Below, in pieces: positions 1 to 8,041 of a stretch of DNA of 64,000 nt. The notes under the pieces are model-generated. The model did not search any database and had not been told where the DNA came from. It worked only from the letters and a program-made list of their open reading frames with translations. Positions within the stretch are counted from its first letter, which is position 1. Every line of letters begins with the position of its first letter. Source of the stretch: an uncultured Parasphingopyxis sp. (GTDB lineage Bacteria; Pseudomonadota; Alphaproteobacteria; Sphingomonadales; Sphingomonadaceae). The stretch spans positions 1 to 64,000 of the forward strand of contig NZ_CAKZNF010000017.1 of NCBI RefSeq assembly GCF_937129435.1, written 5' to 3'. A program made the position numbers and the translations under genes.

Positions 1-66
1 CGCGCGCTTGTCGGCGGCGACGAGAACAGCATCGCCGGCTCCGTCACCATCGGATGGGAGTTCTGA
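1..66 (+). CDS. C-terminal end of a probable outer-membrane beta-barrel protein (partial)
   Basis: Reading frame 1 is open from the first base to a TGA at 64-66 and gives 21 residues ending GSVTIGWEF. An alternating hydrophobic/polar strand with a C-terminal phenylalanine is the usual last strand of outer-membrane proteins such as TonB receptors or autotransporter barrels. Everything upstream lies outside the window, so the family cannot be named. A small ORF in another frame over the same bases (8-247) is judged a shadow. Confidence 0.45.
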   Translation, partial: RALVGGDENSIAGSVTIGWEF

Positions 67-70
67 TCCC

Positions 71-100
71 GCCGGTCACACACGCAATCCCGTGACCGGC
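71..100. terminator. Perfect 9-bp stem hairpin just after the partial gene
   Basis: GCCGGTCAC (71-79) pairs perfectly with GTGACCGGC (92-100) around a 12-nt loop, 5 nt after the stop codon at 66. Position suggests a transcription end for the upstream gene. No T-run follows, so it is not a textbook intrinsic terminator. Confidence 0.4.
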
Positions 101-304
101 CAGGGGGCGGCTACACGCTCGCCGCTCCCTGTTGGCGGGGCGGGAGACGAATGTCTGAAATTGGGTCGCAGCCGAGGGTCGGCTTTTCCGCGTCGGTCAA
201 TCGAAAGCGGACGGTCCGCAATCGGACCAATTGCGGACACTAACTGATTTGAAACAGTTCATCGCGTTTCGCCCTGGCAATTGACGAGTCCATCGAGGTT
301 GATC

Positions 305-1378
305 ATGGTTCGTGGCCACAAAGGGGGGCTCTTGTCTAACCAGGGAAACGATAACCGGCCGGTCGTTTTCATCAGCCATCACAGTAGCGAAGCGGAGACT
401 GCGCGGCACCTAAAGGCGATTCTGGACCAGAACGGTATCGATGGTTGGATGGCACCCGATGATATCGATCCGGGCATGTCTTTCGATGATGCAATCGTCG
501 CGCAAATCGAGCAATCCGACGCGGTTATCTTGTTGTTTTGCGGGCGGTCCGATCAGTCGCGCCATGTCAAACGCGAACTGATGCTTGCCGAAGACAGTAA
601 CCGGTCAATCTTCCCGGTTCGTCTGGAAGACGTCGCAGCCCAGGGCCTTGCTTACTGGCTCAAGGATTACCAATGGCTGGACTGGAACGACGGGCAGGAC
701 GGGTCCGTCGAAACTTTGGTCGGGGCAATAAGACGGCAGATCGCGAAAAGGGGAAACGCGCCTCAGACAGGAAAAACTGAAAATGCAGATGAAACGGGTG
801 GAGCACCGGCCGTTCGGCCGCCGACGCCCGCACGCTTGAACTCGGGACTTCAGCCTGCAAGCCGACCTGTCCTGATAGCGGTAGCGGCGGCTGTACTTGC
901 TGGAATTGCCGCGTTGATCTGGTTTATGGTTTTGCCACCAGGTGAACAGACCGCGCTCGAACCGGGAAGCTGGATGTTTACCGTTGATTATGACGACGTG
1001 GATTTACCGGATGCGCCGTCCCAGGCCGCAACGCTTGGCTTTTTGCTCACCAATCATCGGTTAGATTACACAATATGTTTGTCCCACGACCAGGCTGCGG
1101 ATCCGAGCCTCGAAATGATCCGTACGATAAACAGCGGCGAATCGGGCTACGACTGTCAGGTCACAGAGTCACGCTTTGCAAACGGCAATATTACTATGCG
1201 AGCGCAATGCGACAATCCTGAGTTCGATGTTGATGAGCCGAGCCGCATTTTTGTCAATGGTACCTACACGCGCACAAGCTCTGTCAGCGAACTAGAAGTT
1301 CGGGCACACCACCCTGAATTTGGGCGGTTGAATCTGACCGGCACCGTATCAATGCAGCGGCTGGGAGAGTGTCAGTAG
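305..1378 (+). CDS. TIR-domain protein with one transmembrane segment and an extracytoplasmic C-terminal domain
   Basis: The protein has about 357 residues from the ATG at 305 (a TTG at 281 is the alternative start). Residues ~19-130 form a TIR domain: the opening strand VVFISHHSS, the DGWMAPDDI box-2-like loop, and a VKREL segment whose glutamate (~E91) sits where NADase-type TIR domains carry their catalytic Glu. A Pro/Ala/Thr linker follows, then one hydrophobic helix (~188-211) and ~145 residues of unrecognised, cysteine-containing C-terminal domain, probably periplasmic. Bacterial TIR domains often consume NAD+ or signal in defence; here no partner gene (SIR2, SLOG, Thoeris-type) is adjacent, so a defence role is only a possibility. 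A cytoplasmic TIR coupled to an outside sensor is the simplest topology reading. Confidence 0.7.
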   Translation: MVRGHKGGLLSNQGNDNRPVVFISHHSSEAETARHLKAILDQNGIDGWMAPDDIDPGMSFDDAIVAQIEQSDAVILLFCGRSDQSRHVKRELMLAEDSNRSIFPVRLEDVAAQGLAYWLKDYQWLDWNDGQDGSVETLVGAIRRQIAKRGNAPQTGKTENADETGGAPAVRPPTPARLNSGLQPASRPVLIAVAAAVLAGIAALIWFMVLPPGEQTALEPGSWMFTVDYDDVDLPDAPSQAATLGFLLTNHRLDYTICLSHDQAADPSLEMIRTINSGESGYDCQVTESRFANGNITMRAQCDNPEFDVDEPSRIFVNGTYTRTSSVSELEVRAHHPEFGRLNLTGTVSMQRLGECQ

Positions 1379-1706
1379 GGAAACTGGCGAGCCGCAACGT
1401 CGGCGAGCGGGCAAACTTGGGAGATGGGCGGTGCGTCCGCTTTCCAACCAGTTGCAGTCGGCAAGGCGTCGCAGTTGCACGTCTGAAACCCGACGTGCGA
1501 AATCTCGGCCGTCGACGTTTTAAACGACAATCTTCGTCAACGCTCGAATCCCGATAATGGCGATTATGACAAATATGCTTAGCCCGCGCACCCTTGGGGG
1601 ATTGCTGGCCTTTCTGGACCGCAATCGCGCAGTCCGAGGGCTCATGTCCGCAAAGCCATCTGTGTCAACGATCGATCGCAATTGATCTTCTGAGACACAT
1701 CATTAA
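1379..1706. other. Intergenic stretch without a convincing gene
   Basis: About 330 bases between the TIR gene and the first shared operator. A 39-codon ORF at 1566-1685 (+) starts MTNMLSPRTLGGLL and resembles nothing I recognise; a 62-codon ORF at 1369-1557 looks random. AT-richer sequence near 1555-1580 and 1660-1710 is compatible with a promoter for the oxidoreductase at 1750. Confidence 0.4.
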
Positions 1707-1718
1707 TTAGGACTCTAA
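1707..1718. promoter_or_regulatory. Shared operator, copy 1 (perfect)
   Basis: TTAGGACTCTAA, a perfect TTAG-N4-CTAA palindrome, 31 bp upstream of the ATG of the oxidoreductase gene at 1750. The same motif recurs before most operons up to 33.2 kb, so this is read as a binding site of one regulator, probably the MarR protein at 20707-21207. Confidence 0.7.
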
Positions 1719-1749
1719 GGAAAAGCCTCCTCAAGAGCAGGAAGATCGT

Positions 1750-2772
1750 ATGAGCGACCAGGCCAATCGGGTATGGCGGCTCACCGCCCGACCAGAGAGC
1801 GACCGCATCGACGACGCACTCGAATTGGAAACCGAAGCTGTTCCTTCGGCGCCCGAGGGCGGGTTGCTGGTCCGGAACATCTATCTCTCGATCGATCCGA
1901 CGCACCGCATCTGGATGTCGGAGATCGACCAGTACATGGATCCGGTCGAGATCGGCGAACCGATGCGTGGCGGTACGATCGGCGTCGTTAATAGGTCCAA
2001 CGCCGAAGGCTTTTCGCCCGGCGATATCGTCGCCTGCCAGGGCGGATGGCAGGATTATGTCGCCATATCGGCAAAGATGGTTCGCCGCATCGATCGCGCG
2101 TCCAACCTGCCGCTCTCGGCTTATATGGGTCCGCTCGGGAATATCGGGGCCACCGCCTATTTCGGACTGTTCGAAATCGCCCGGCCGCGGCCCGGCGAGA
2201 CCGTCGTCGTGTCGGCCGCCGCCGGCGCGGTCGGCTCATTGGTGGGCCAAATGGCCAAGATCATGGGGTGCCGGGTCGTCGGGACGGCGGGCTCGCCGGA
2301 AAAATGCGCCTGGTTGGTCGACGATCTCGGCTTCGATGCCGCGATCAACTACAAGGACGGTGACCTCATAAAGGCGCTGCGAGAAACCTGTCCCGGCGGA
2401 ATCGACGTCTATTTCGACAATGTCGGCGGCGCGATGCTCAACGCGGTGCTAACGCTGATCAACCTAAATGCACGTATTGTGGTCTGCGGTCTGATCTCGA
2501 CCTACAACGATCTCGAACAGGGCGGCGACGGCCCCGCCATGTTCCGCAACGTGCTGATGAAGCGGGCCACAATACAGGGATTTATCGTCAGCGACTTTCT
2601 TCGGCGCTATCCCGAAGCGTTCGCGGCAATCGGCCAGTGGCTCGAGACGCGACTATTGCAGTATCGAGTCGACATTCGTCAGGGTCTCGAAAATGCGCCG
2701 GACGTATTGAAGCTGCTGTTCACGGGCGATCACAGCGGTAAATTGATCGTCCAGGTTTCCGAAGAGCCCTAG
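1750..2772 (+). CDS. NADP-dependent MDR-family oxidoreductase (CurA/prostaglandin-reductase type)
   Basis: 340 residues, the usual length of zinc-free medium-chain dehydrogenase/reductases that reduce the C=C bond of enones using NADPH. The N-terminal half holds the GroES-like substrate domain. The Rossmann region has the AAAGAVGSLVGQMAK nucleotide-binding loop (~residues 157-171) and VGTAGSPEKC just after it. No zinc-binding cysteine/histidine set of alcohol dehydrogenases is present. The start is supported by AGGAAG seven bases upstream and by the operator at 1707. It stands alone, convergent with the MFS gene, and is probably part of the shared regulon. The physiological enone or quinone substrate is unknown. 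Confidence 0.85.
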   Translation: MSDQANRVWRLTARPESDRIDDALELETEAVPSAPEGGLLVRNIYLSIDPTHRIWMSEIDQYMDPVEIGEPMRGGTIGVVNRSNAEGFSPGDIVACQGGWQDYVAISAKMVRRIDRASNLPLSAYMGPLGNIGATAYFGLFEIARPRPGETVVVSAAAGAVGSLVGQMAKIMGCRVVGTAGSPEKCAWLVDDLGFDAAINYKDGDLIKALRETCPGGIDVYFDNVGGAMLNAVLTLINLNARIVVCGLISTYNDLEQGGDGPAMFRNVLMKRATIQGFIVSDFLRRYPEAFAAIGQWLETRLLQYRVDIRQGLENAPDVLKLLFTGDHSGKLIVQVSEEP

Positions 2773-2776
2773 GCGG

Positions 2777-4114
2777 CTATTCCGCTTCGGCCGCAGCATC
2801 GACCGCACGGCGAAAGGCAGCCATGCTCGACATGACGATGATCGCCGAAAGCGGTAGAACGATCGACGCCACGATCGAGAGCGAGTGGCGCAACGCGCCG
2901 TCCTCGCCGAAGCCGTAATCGGTGATCAGGGCCACCGCGGTCGGACCGAGGCCGAATCCGATCAGGTTGGCGACGAAGAAATAGAGCGCCGTTGCCTGCG
3001 CCCGATACCGATTGGGTGTGATGAGCTGCAACGCCGCGCCGGCCACGCCGCCATGCATCGATGCGACGAGGAATGCTGGCGCGATACAGGCAAAGGCAAG
3101 CGTCGCCGTCGGCATTTGCGGCGCGGCGATCAGGAACGGCGCCGCGCCTAGGATCGCAATCACAATCGTCAACAAATGCCCATCCTTGCGGCCCGCACGA
3201 AACAGCCGGTCAGCAAGCGCTCCGCCGAGCAGCAGCCCCGCCGCGCCGCATGCTGCCAGAATGATCCCGAAATAAAAGCCTGCCGTCGCCGGATCCATTC
3301 CGTATGTCCGCGCAAAAAAGGTCGGGATCCACGCCATAGCCCCGTAAATGACCAGCGTGAGGAGTGACAGGCCGAGAAAATGCGAGAAATAGGCACGGCG
3401 ATAGGCTAATACATAAGTGAAACAGTCGCGAAAGCGACGCGCCGTCGCGACGTTTGTCACACCGCGACGAACGGGCTCGCGCACGGTGAGCATCAGCAGC
3501 GCGATCGCAAGACCGGGCAGCCCGACCAGAAAGAAAACGAGGCGCCACGGCGCCGCCTCGCCGATCCCCGGCAGTGAATAGGCCGGCGATTGCGTTGCCA
3601 TGTCGACGATCATCCCTCCAATGACGAGGGCGATCCCCGAACCGAGCGGGACGCCGATCGAATAGACCGCTACTGCGCGACCCAACCGATCCTTGGGGAA
3701 ATAGTCCGACATCAGCGAATAGGCTGCCGGAGACAGCGTGGCTTCTCCGATCCCGACGCCGATCCGTGCAAGGAAAAGCAGAGCGTAATTGGGGGCAAGG
3801 CCGCAGGCCGCCGTCATCGCACTCCATATGGTGATGCCGATCGTCATCAGACGGCGGCGATTGCCTCTGTCCGCCAGATACCCCAGCGGCAACCCCATGA
3901 CGGTATAGAGCACTGCAAAGGCGAAGCCGACTAGCAGGCTCATCTGCGTGTCGGAGATGCCGAGGTCCGCGCGAATGGGCGCCACCAGCAGCGTCAGGAT
4001 CATCCGGTCGATGAACGAACAGGTATAGGCGAGAAGGAGAACGGCGACCACGTACCAGGCGTAATCCTGACGCGGCCAAGGCTGCTCGCCGCTTGCTTGC
4101 TGACTGGCGTCCAT
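2777..4114 (-). CDS. MFS transporter (spinster-like)
   Basis: 445 residues with about 12 hydrophobic segments. The cytoplasmic loop after TM2 has the MFS signature GYLADRGNRRRLM and TM1 carries SFIDRMILTLL, typical of the Spns/aromatic-acid exporter-importer group common in sphingomonad catabolic clusters. It lies 5 bp downstream of the DUF3237 gene and is probably cotranscribed with it. Role inferred: proton-coupled transport of the regulon's substrate or intermediate across the inner membrane. The gene ends only 4 bp from the convergent oxidoreductase gene. Confidence 0.85.
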   Translation of the reverse strand: MDASQQASGEQPWPRQDYAWYVVAVLLLAYTCSFIDRMILTLLVAPIRADLGISDTQMSLLVGFAFAVLYTVMGLPLGYLADRGNRRRLMTIGITIWSAMTAACGLAPNYALLFLARIGVGIGEATLSPAAYSLMSDYFPKDRLGRAVAVYSIGVPLGSGIALVIGGMIVDMATQSPAYSLPGIGEAAPWRLVFFLVGLPGLAIALLMLTVREPVRRGVTNVATARRFRDCFTYVLAYRRAYFSHFLGLSLLTLVIYGAMAWIPTFFARTYGMDPATAGFYFGIILAACGAAGLLLGGALADRLFRAGRKDGHLLTIVIAILGAAPFLIAAPQMPTATLAFACIAPAFLVASMHGGVAGAALQLITPNRYRAQATALYFFVANLIGFGLGPTAVALITDYGFGEDGALRHSLSIVASIVLPLSAIIVMSSMAAFRRAVDAAAEAE

Positions 4115-4119
4115 CGTCT

Positions 4120-4611
4120 TCAGACGATCTCGAAAATGTCATAGTCGACGCCGTCGGCCGTACGCCGGCCGATCCCGGCAGCGACGATCCTATTAAGCCA
4201 GCCATAGCGTTCGGCGGCGGTCTCGAAGAGCGGCACGATTCGGAAATAATAGTCACCCGGGCCGAGCGCGGCCAAAGCCTCGGGATCGCGAAATGCTGCG
4301 AGCTTGTCGTTGGGAATCACCAGCCGGCCGGCATAGGTGACGTAGATTCTCGCGCCATCGCCGGTCTCCCACAACGCCCGGACATCGAGCAGCGTCTGCG
4401 CGTCGCCTTCTCCGGACATCGCAAGTTCCGACCAGTCACCCCCGCCCGGCACGACGCGGCCCGACATCCGGTCCCCTTCGAACGTGCCGCCGGTAATATG
4501 GCTGATCCGACGGTTCCGCCAAGGTGTGCGCCCCACTTCAATGGGCGCACCCGACTCCAGGATGATCGAGACCCGGCAAAGAGGGCGGCTTTCCAACACC
4601 ATCGGTTGCAT
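4120..4611 (-). CDS. DUF3237 family protein
   Basis: 163 residues. The ITGGTFEGDRMSGRVVPGGG segment and the DWSEL that follows it are the hallmark of DUF3237, small single-domain beta proteins of unknown biochemical role that frequently sit in aromatic or steroid catabolic operons. First gene of a two-gene unit with the MFS transporter; its promoter faces the TonB receptor gene at 4763 across a region with two degenerate operator copies. No catalytic residues can be assigned. Confidence 0.75.
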   Translation of the reverse strand: MQPMVLESRPLCRVSIILESGAPIEVGRTPWRNRRISHITGGTFEGDRMSGRVVPGGGDWSELAMSGEGDAQTLLDVRALWETGDGARIYVTYAGRLVIPNDKLAAFRDPEALAALGPGDYYFRIVPLFETAAERYGWLNRIVAAGIGRRTADGVDYDIFEIV

Positions 4612-4662
4612 AGGCCGTTCTTCCTCCCTGTTTTGATCGCGGCACCCCTGTTCTCGAAATCC

Positions 4663-4694
4663 TTAGAGTGCTCATGATTCCCTTAGACTTCTTA
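4663..4694. promoter_or_regulatory. Two degenerate copies of the shared operator
   Basis: TTAGAGTGCTCA (4663-4674) and TTAGACTTCTTA (4683-4694) each keep the TTAG half of TTAG-N4-CTAA and miss one or two bases of the other half; their starts are 20 bp apart, i.e. about two helical turns. They lie between the divergent DUF3237 and TonB receptor genes, the place expected for joint control. Confidence 0.5.
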
Positions 4695-4762
4695 CTATTT
4701 TTGTGCAATGCCGAACTAAGGAACGGTCGCGACAAGGCCGTCGGACATGGGAGGATATCGAT

Positions 4763-6979
4763 ATGGCTATGCACCGCAAGCCTTTGACAATTCGTGTTTC
4801 TTGCGCGGCGATTGCCGCCGCCATTGCCACGCCTTCGATCGCTCAGCAAGGACCTGCGCCCGCCCCGACCGCCGCTGCAACAAACCCGGACCCGGGTCTC
4901 GGGGTGATCGTCGTTACCGCACAGCGCGTTGAGGAAAATCTGCAGGACGTGCCGATCGCCGTGACCGCGTTCGACGCCGAACAACTCCGCAACAGCCGCG
5001 CCAATTCGATCCAGGACATCGCCCAGCTCACTCCGAGCTTCACCGCGACAGAGGTCAATCCCGGCGAACCGAACTTCTCGATCCGCGGCATCGGGACCGA
5101 GGGGATCAACTCCAATGCCGGCGGCGATCCCTCGGTCGTGATGTTCGTCGACGGCGTCTATATCGGACGCGGAGGCGGATCGAATCTGGAGCTTTACGAC
5201 CTCGAACGGGTCGAAGTGCTTCGCGGCCCCCAGGGTACGCTGTTCGGCAAGAATGTCGTCGGCGGCGCGATCAGCCTTGTCAGCCGCCTTCCCGACTTCT
5301 CCGACGAGTTCGTCAGCGGCACGGCAACCTACGGCAATTACGACCGGCTCGAACTGACGGGCCGCTTCAACTATGCGCTGGGCGATATGGCAGCCGTCTC
5401 CGGCGCCGTACATTATGTCAATCGCGACGGTTATTCCTTCAACCAGACGACCGGCAACGATGTCGACGATCAAGAAGCCGCCGGCGGACGCCTGTCTGTC
5501 CGTGTCCGCCCGTCAAGTACGGTCGATATCGTAGTGACCGGCGATTATACCGAGCAGAATCAGCGCGGTCAGCCGCGCGACAACGTCTGCGATGCCTCGG
5601 TGGATGGCGGCGTCCATTGCGCCGGCGTCAATCCGGATCCGCGCATCGTGAACGCCGTGGACGACGGCTATCTGGATCGCGAGGTCGGCGGTATCACCGG
5701 CCAGCTCACGATCGATGCACCGTTCGGCGAAATTACATCGATTACGGCATATCGCCAAGCGACCTATGCGCACCGGGATGCCTTCTTCAGCAATCCCATC
5801 AATCCGCCTGCACAGATTGAATCGATCAACGAGAATATCGAGAGTTCGCACCAGTTCAGTCAGGAGGTGCGGCTGGCATTCGACCTGCTCGATGACCGCC
5901 TTTCGGGCGTCGTCGGGCTGTATATGCTCGACGAGCATATCGAGCGCGAGGAAATCCTCGAACAGTTTTTCCCCGTGCCCGCATCGACCGGTGTCGGGTC
6001 ATTCCCGCAGGTCGTCGATTCCGAGAGCTACGCCATTTTCGGTCAGGCCGGGTTCGAGATCTTCCCCGGCTTCACCGCCACGATCGGGGCCCGAATGACG
6101 TGGGAGTCGAAGGATGCGCAACTGCAGGGCCGGCTCCTTTCGGGACCGGGCCTGCCGCCTCCGCTTGCGACGCCTTACAATGTCACCGCCTCGGAAAGCT
6201 GGAACGCGTTCACGCCGCGTTTTGCGCTCGAATATGAAGCGGCCGACGATGTGCTGCTCTATGCGAGCGCCGCGCGCGGCTTCAAGAGTGGCGGTTTCCA
6301 GGGAACGGCCGGCAACGGCGCTAGCGCCGCCATACCGTACGACCCCGAATATGCCTGGAACTATGAGATCGGTGTCAAGTCCCGCTTCTGGAACGATCGT
6401 GTGCAGCTCAACGTCGCTGCCTTCCACACCGACTATACCGATCTGCAGGTATCGCAGCTCGTACCGCTATGCTGCGTCGTGATCGGCAATGCCGCAGATG
6501 CACAGATCGACGGGCTCGAGGTCGAGCTCAGCCTTTCGCCCTGGCGCGGCTTCAGGATCGACGGCGCCTATAGCTGGCTCGATGCCGAATTCACGAGCTT
6601 CGCGACCGGCGCCACGGCCGATTTCACGGGCAATACGCTGCCCCGCGCGCCGGAACACCAACTGTCGCTCGCCGCACAGTACGAAACGCCGATCACCGGT
6701 TCGATCAACATTCTGGGCCGCGTAGCCTGGGCGTACCGGTCGAGCGTGTTCTTCGAAGCGTCAAACACGCCGCTCGAAGTGCAGGAAGGCCATTCGCTGC
6801 TCGATGCACGTCTCGCCGTGCGGTCGGCGGACGACGATTGGGAAGTAGCCATCTGGGGCAAGAACCTGACCGACGAACTCGTCCGGAACCACATCGTGGC
6901 CTTCGCGCCTTTCGCGCAGCAGCTCAATATCTATCAACCGCCGCGAACATATGGCGTAAGCGTGTCGTTCACCTTCTGA
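4763..6979 (+). CDS. TonB-dependent outer-membrane receptor
   Basis: 738 residues from ATG 4763, which has GGGAGG eight bases upstream; the ORF is open further up (4703) but without a ribosome site. A signal peptide (~1-28, ending PSIAQQ) is followed by a plug domain with VIVVTAQR..ENLQDVPIAV and the LRGPQGTLFGKNVVGG segment, then a 22-strand barrel ending SVSFTF with C-terminal Phe. Such receptors import scarce or bulky ligands across the outer membrane with TonB-ExbBD energy. The operator half-sites upstream and the transporter across the divergent promoter suggest uptake of the catabolic substrate rather than iron; ligand unknown. Confidence 0.9.
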   Translation: MAMHRKPLTIRVSCAAIAAAIATPSIAQQGPAPAPTAAATNPDPGLGVIVVTAQRVEENLQDVPIAVTAFDAEQLRNSRANSIQDIAQLTPSFTATEVNPGEPNFSIRGIGTEGINSNAGGDPSVVMFVDGVYIGRGGGSNLELYDLERVEVLRGPQGTLFGKNVVGGAISLVSRLPDFSDEFVSGTATYGNYDRLELTGRFNYALGDMAAVSGAVHYVNRDGYSFNQTTGNDVDDQEAAGGRLSVRVRPSSTVDIVVTGDYTEQNQRGQPRDNVCDASVDGGVHCAGVNPDPRIVNAVDDGYLDREVGGITGQLTIDAPFGEITSITAYRQATYAHRDAFFSNPINPPAQIESINENIESSHQFSQEVRLAFDLLDDRLSGVVGLYMLDEHIEREEILEQFFPVPASTGVGSFPQVVDSESYAIFGQAGFEIFPGFTATIGARMTWESKDAQLQGRLLSGPGLPPPLATPYNVTASESWNAFTPRFALEYEAADDVLLYASAARGFKSGGFQGTAGNGASAAIPYDPEYAWNYEIGVKSRFWNDRVQLNVAAFHTDYTDLQVSQLVPLCCVVIGNAADAQIDGLEVELSLSPWRGFRIDGAYSWLDAEFTSFATGATADFTGNTLPRAPEHQLSLAAQYETPITGSINILGRVAWAYRSSVFFEASNTPLEVQEGHSLLDARLAVRSADDDWEVAIWGKNLTDELVRNHIVAFAPFAQQLNIYQPPRTYGVSVSFTF

Positions 6980-7024
6980 TTCTGGACAGGTGGGGCGCGT
7001 GGACTGGCGCGTGAGGAAACCGCG

Positions 7025-7969
7025 TCAGCCCTGCGCTCCCAGGCCGTCAAATGCCGGTGCCCGCGCGACCATCGAAGGCAGGGTCTTGTCCATCGCCCGG
7101 CCGAGCCAGTGCGAGGCCTGGATCGCGCGGACCAGATCGATGTTGCTCCGGCAACCGCTGCGTTCGAGCATATAGGCGACATCCTCGGTCGCGACATTTC
7201 CCGAGGCACCGGGCGAGAACGGGCAGCCGCCCAAACCGCCCAGCGACGCATCGATGGTGCGCACCCCCGCCTCGACCGCAGCCCAGACATTCGCGATCCC
7301 GGTGTTGCGCGTATTGTGAAAATGGGCCCTGAGCGGAATGTCTCCGATCTCCCGGCGAACCAGTCCGATCAACTCTTCCACCTGCCGCGGCACGGCGACG
7401 CCGATCGTATCGGCGAGCGCGATCTCACGCGGATGGGCTTGGGCCGCCGCCTTTGCCATCTCGACCACGCGTTCGGGTTCAACCGTCCCTTCGTACGGAC
7501 AGCCGAATGACGCCGCGATCGTGATCTGCGCGCTCAAACCCTCGCGGCTGGCCAGCGCGATATTCTCGCAGGCGATGTCGAGCGACTCGGCGCTGCTCTG
7601 CCCCTGGTTGCGCGCGGCGAATTCGTCGCTGGCAACGCACACCGTTCCAAGTTCGTCGACCCCGGCCGCGATCGCACGTTCGGCACCGCGCCGGTTGAGG
7701 ACCAGACCGATATAGGTGACGTCATCGCGGCGCGGCACGCGCGTCATGACGCTTTCCGCATCGGCCATTTGCGGCACCTTTTTCGGATTGACGAAGCTCG
7801 TCGCCTCGATCCTGCGCGCGCCGGCTTCGATCGCCTTTTCGATCAACGAGACCTTGTCCTCCGTCGATAGCAGAGTCTGCTCATTCTGCAGTCCATCGCG
7901 CGGCGAAACCTCCACAATCTCGATCATGGGAAGCGCTTCGTCGGTGGGGCTTTCAAATCGTGTTGCCAT
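7025..7969 (-). CDS. Hydroxymethylglutaryl-CoA lyase family aldolase
   Basis: 314 residues, a TIM-barrel DRE-metallolyase. It carries the VSPRDGLQNE motif, the metal-ligand pair HFH (as HFHNTRNTG, where classic HMG-CoA lyases have an Asp after the second His) and the mobile-loop catalytic cysteine in GLGGCPFSPG. The family cleaves HMG-CoA to acetoacetate and acetyl-CoA, but members in catabolic operons cleave other 3-hydroxy-acyl-CoAs such as citramalyl-type thioesters. ATG at 7969 is 8 bp from the operator at 7977; ATG 7927 (MIEIVEV) is the alternative, and neither has a clear ribosome site. With LeuCD-like and CoA-transferase genes in the same regulon, a hydratase/CoA-transfer/lyase sequence is plausible. 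Confidence 0.85.
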   Translation of the reverse strand: MATRFESPTDEALPMIEIVEVSPRDGLQNEQTLLSTEDKVSLIEKAIEAGARRIEATSFVNPKKVPQMADAESVMTRVPRRDDVTYIGLVLNRRGAERAIAAGVDELGTVCVASDEFAARNQGQSSAESLDIACENIALASREGLSAQITIAASFGCPYEGTVEPERVVEMAKAAAQAHPREIALADTIGVAVPRQVEELIGLVRREIGDIPLRAHFHNTRNTGIANVWAAVEAGVRTIDASLGGLGGCPFSPGASGNVATEDVAYMLERSGCRSNIDLVRAIQASHWLGRAMDKTLPSMVARAPAFDGLGAQG

Positions 7970-7976
7970 AAAATGT

Positions 7977-7988
7977 TTAGTAATCTAA
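7977..7988. promoter_or_regulatory. Shared operator, copy 2 (perfect)
   Basis: TTAGTAATCTAA between the divergent lyase gene (start 7969) and the MFS gene. It overlaps the first codons of the longest MFS reading frame, which argues that the true MFS start is downstream. Confidence 0.7.
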
Positions 7989-8041
7989 GTTTTTCGGACA
8001 CACAATCGCCGTCGCAGAACGGTATCAGGGGAGCAGGCCAC

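Noticed and set aside
71-100. Strong rho-independent terminator
   Set aside because: The stem is perfect but no T-tract follows, so it is kept only as a low-confidence hairpin.
281-1378. Thoeris- or CBASS-like antiphage system
   Set aside because: Only the TIR protein is present; no cyclase, SIR2, SLOG or other effector gene is adjacent.
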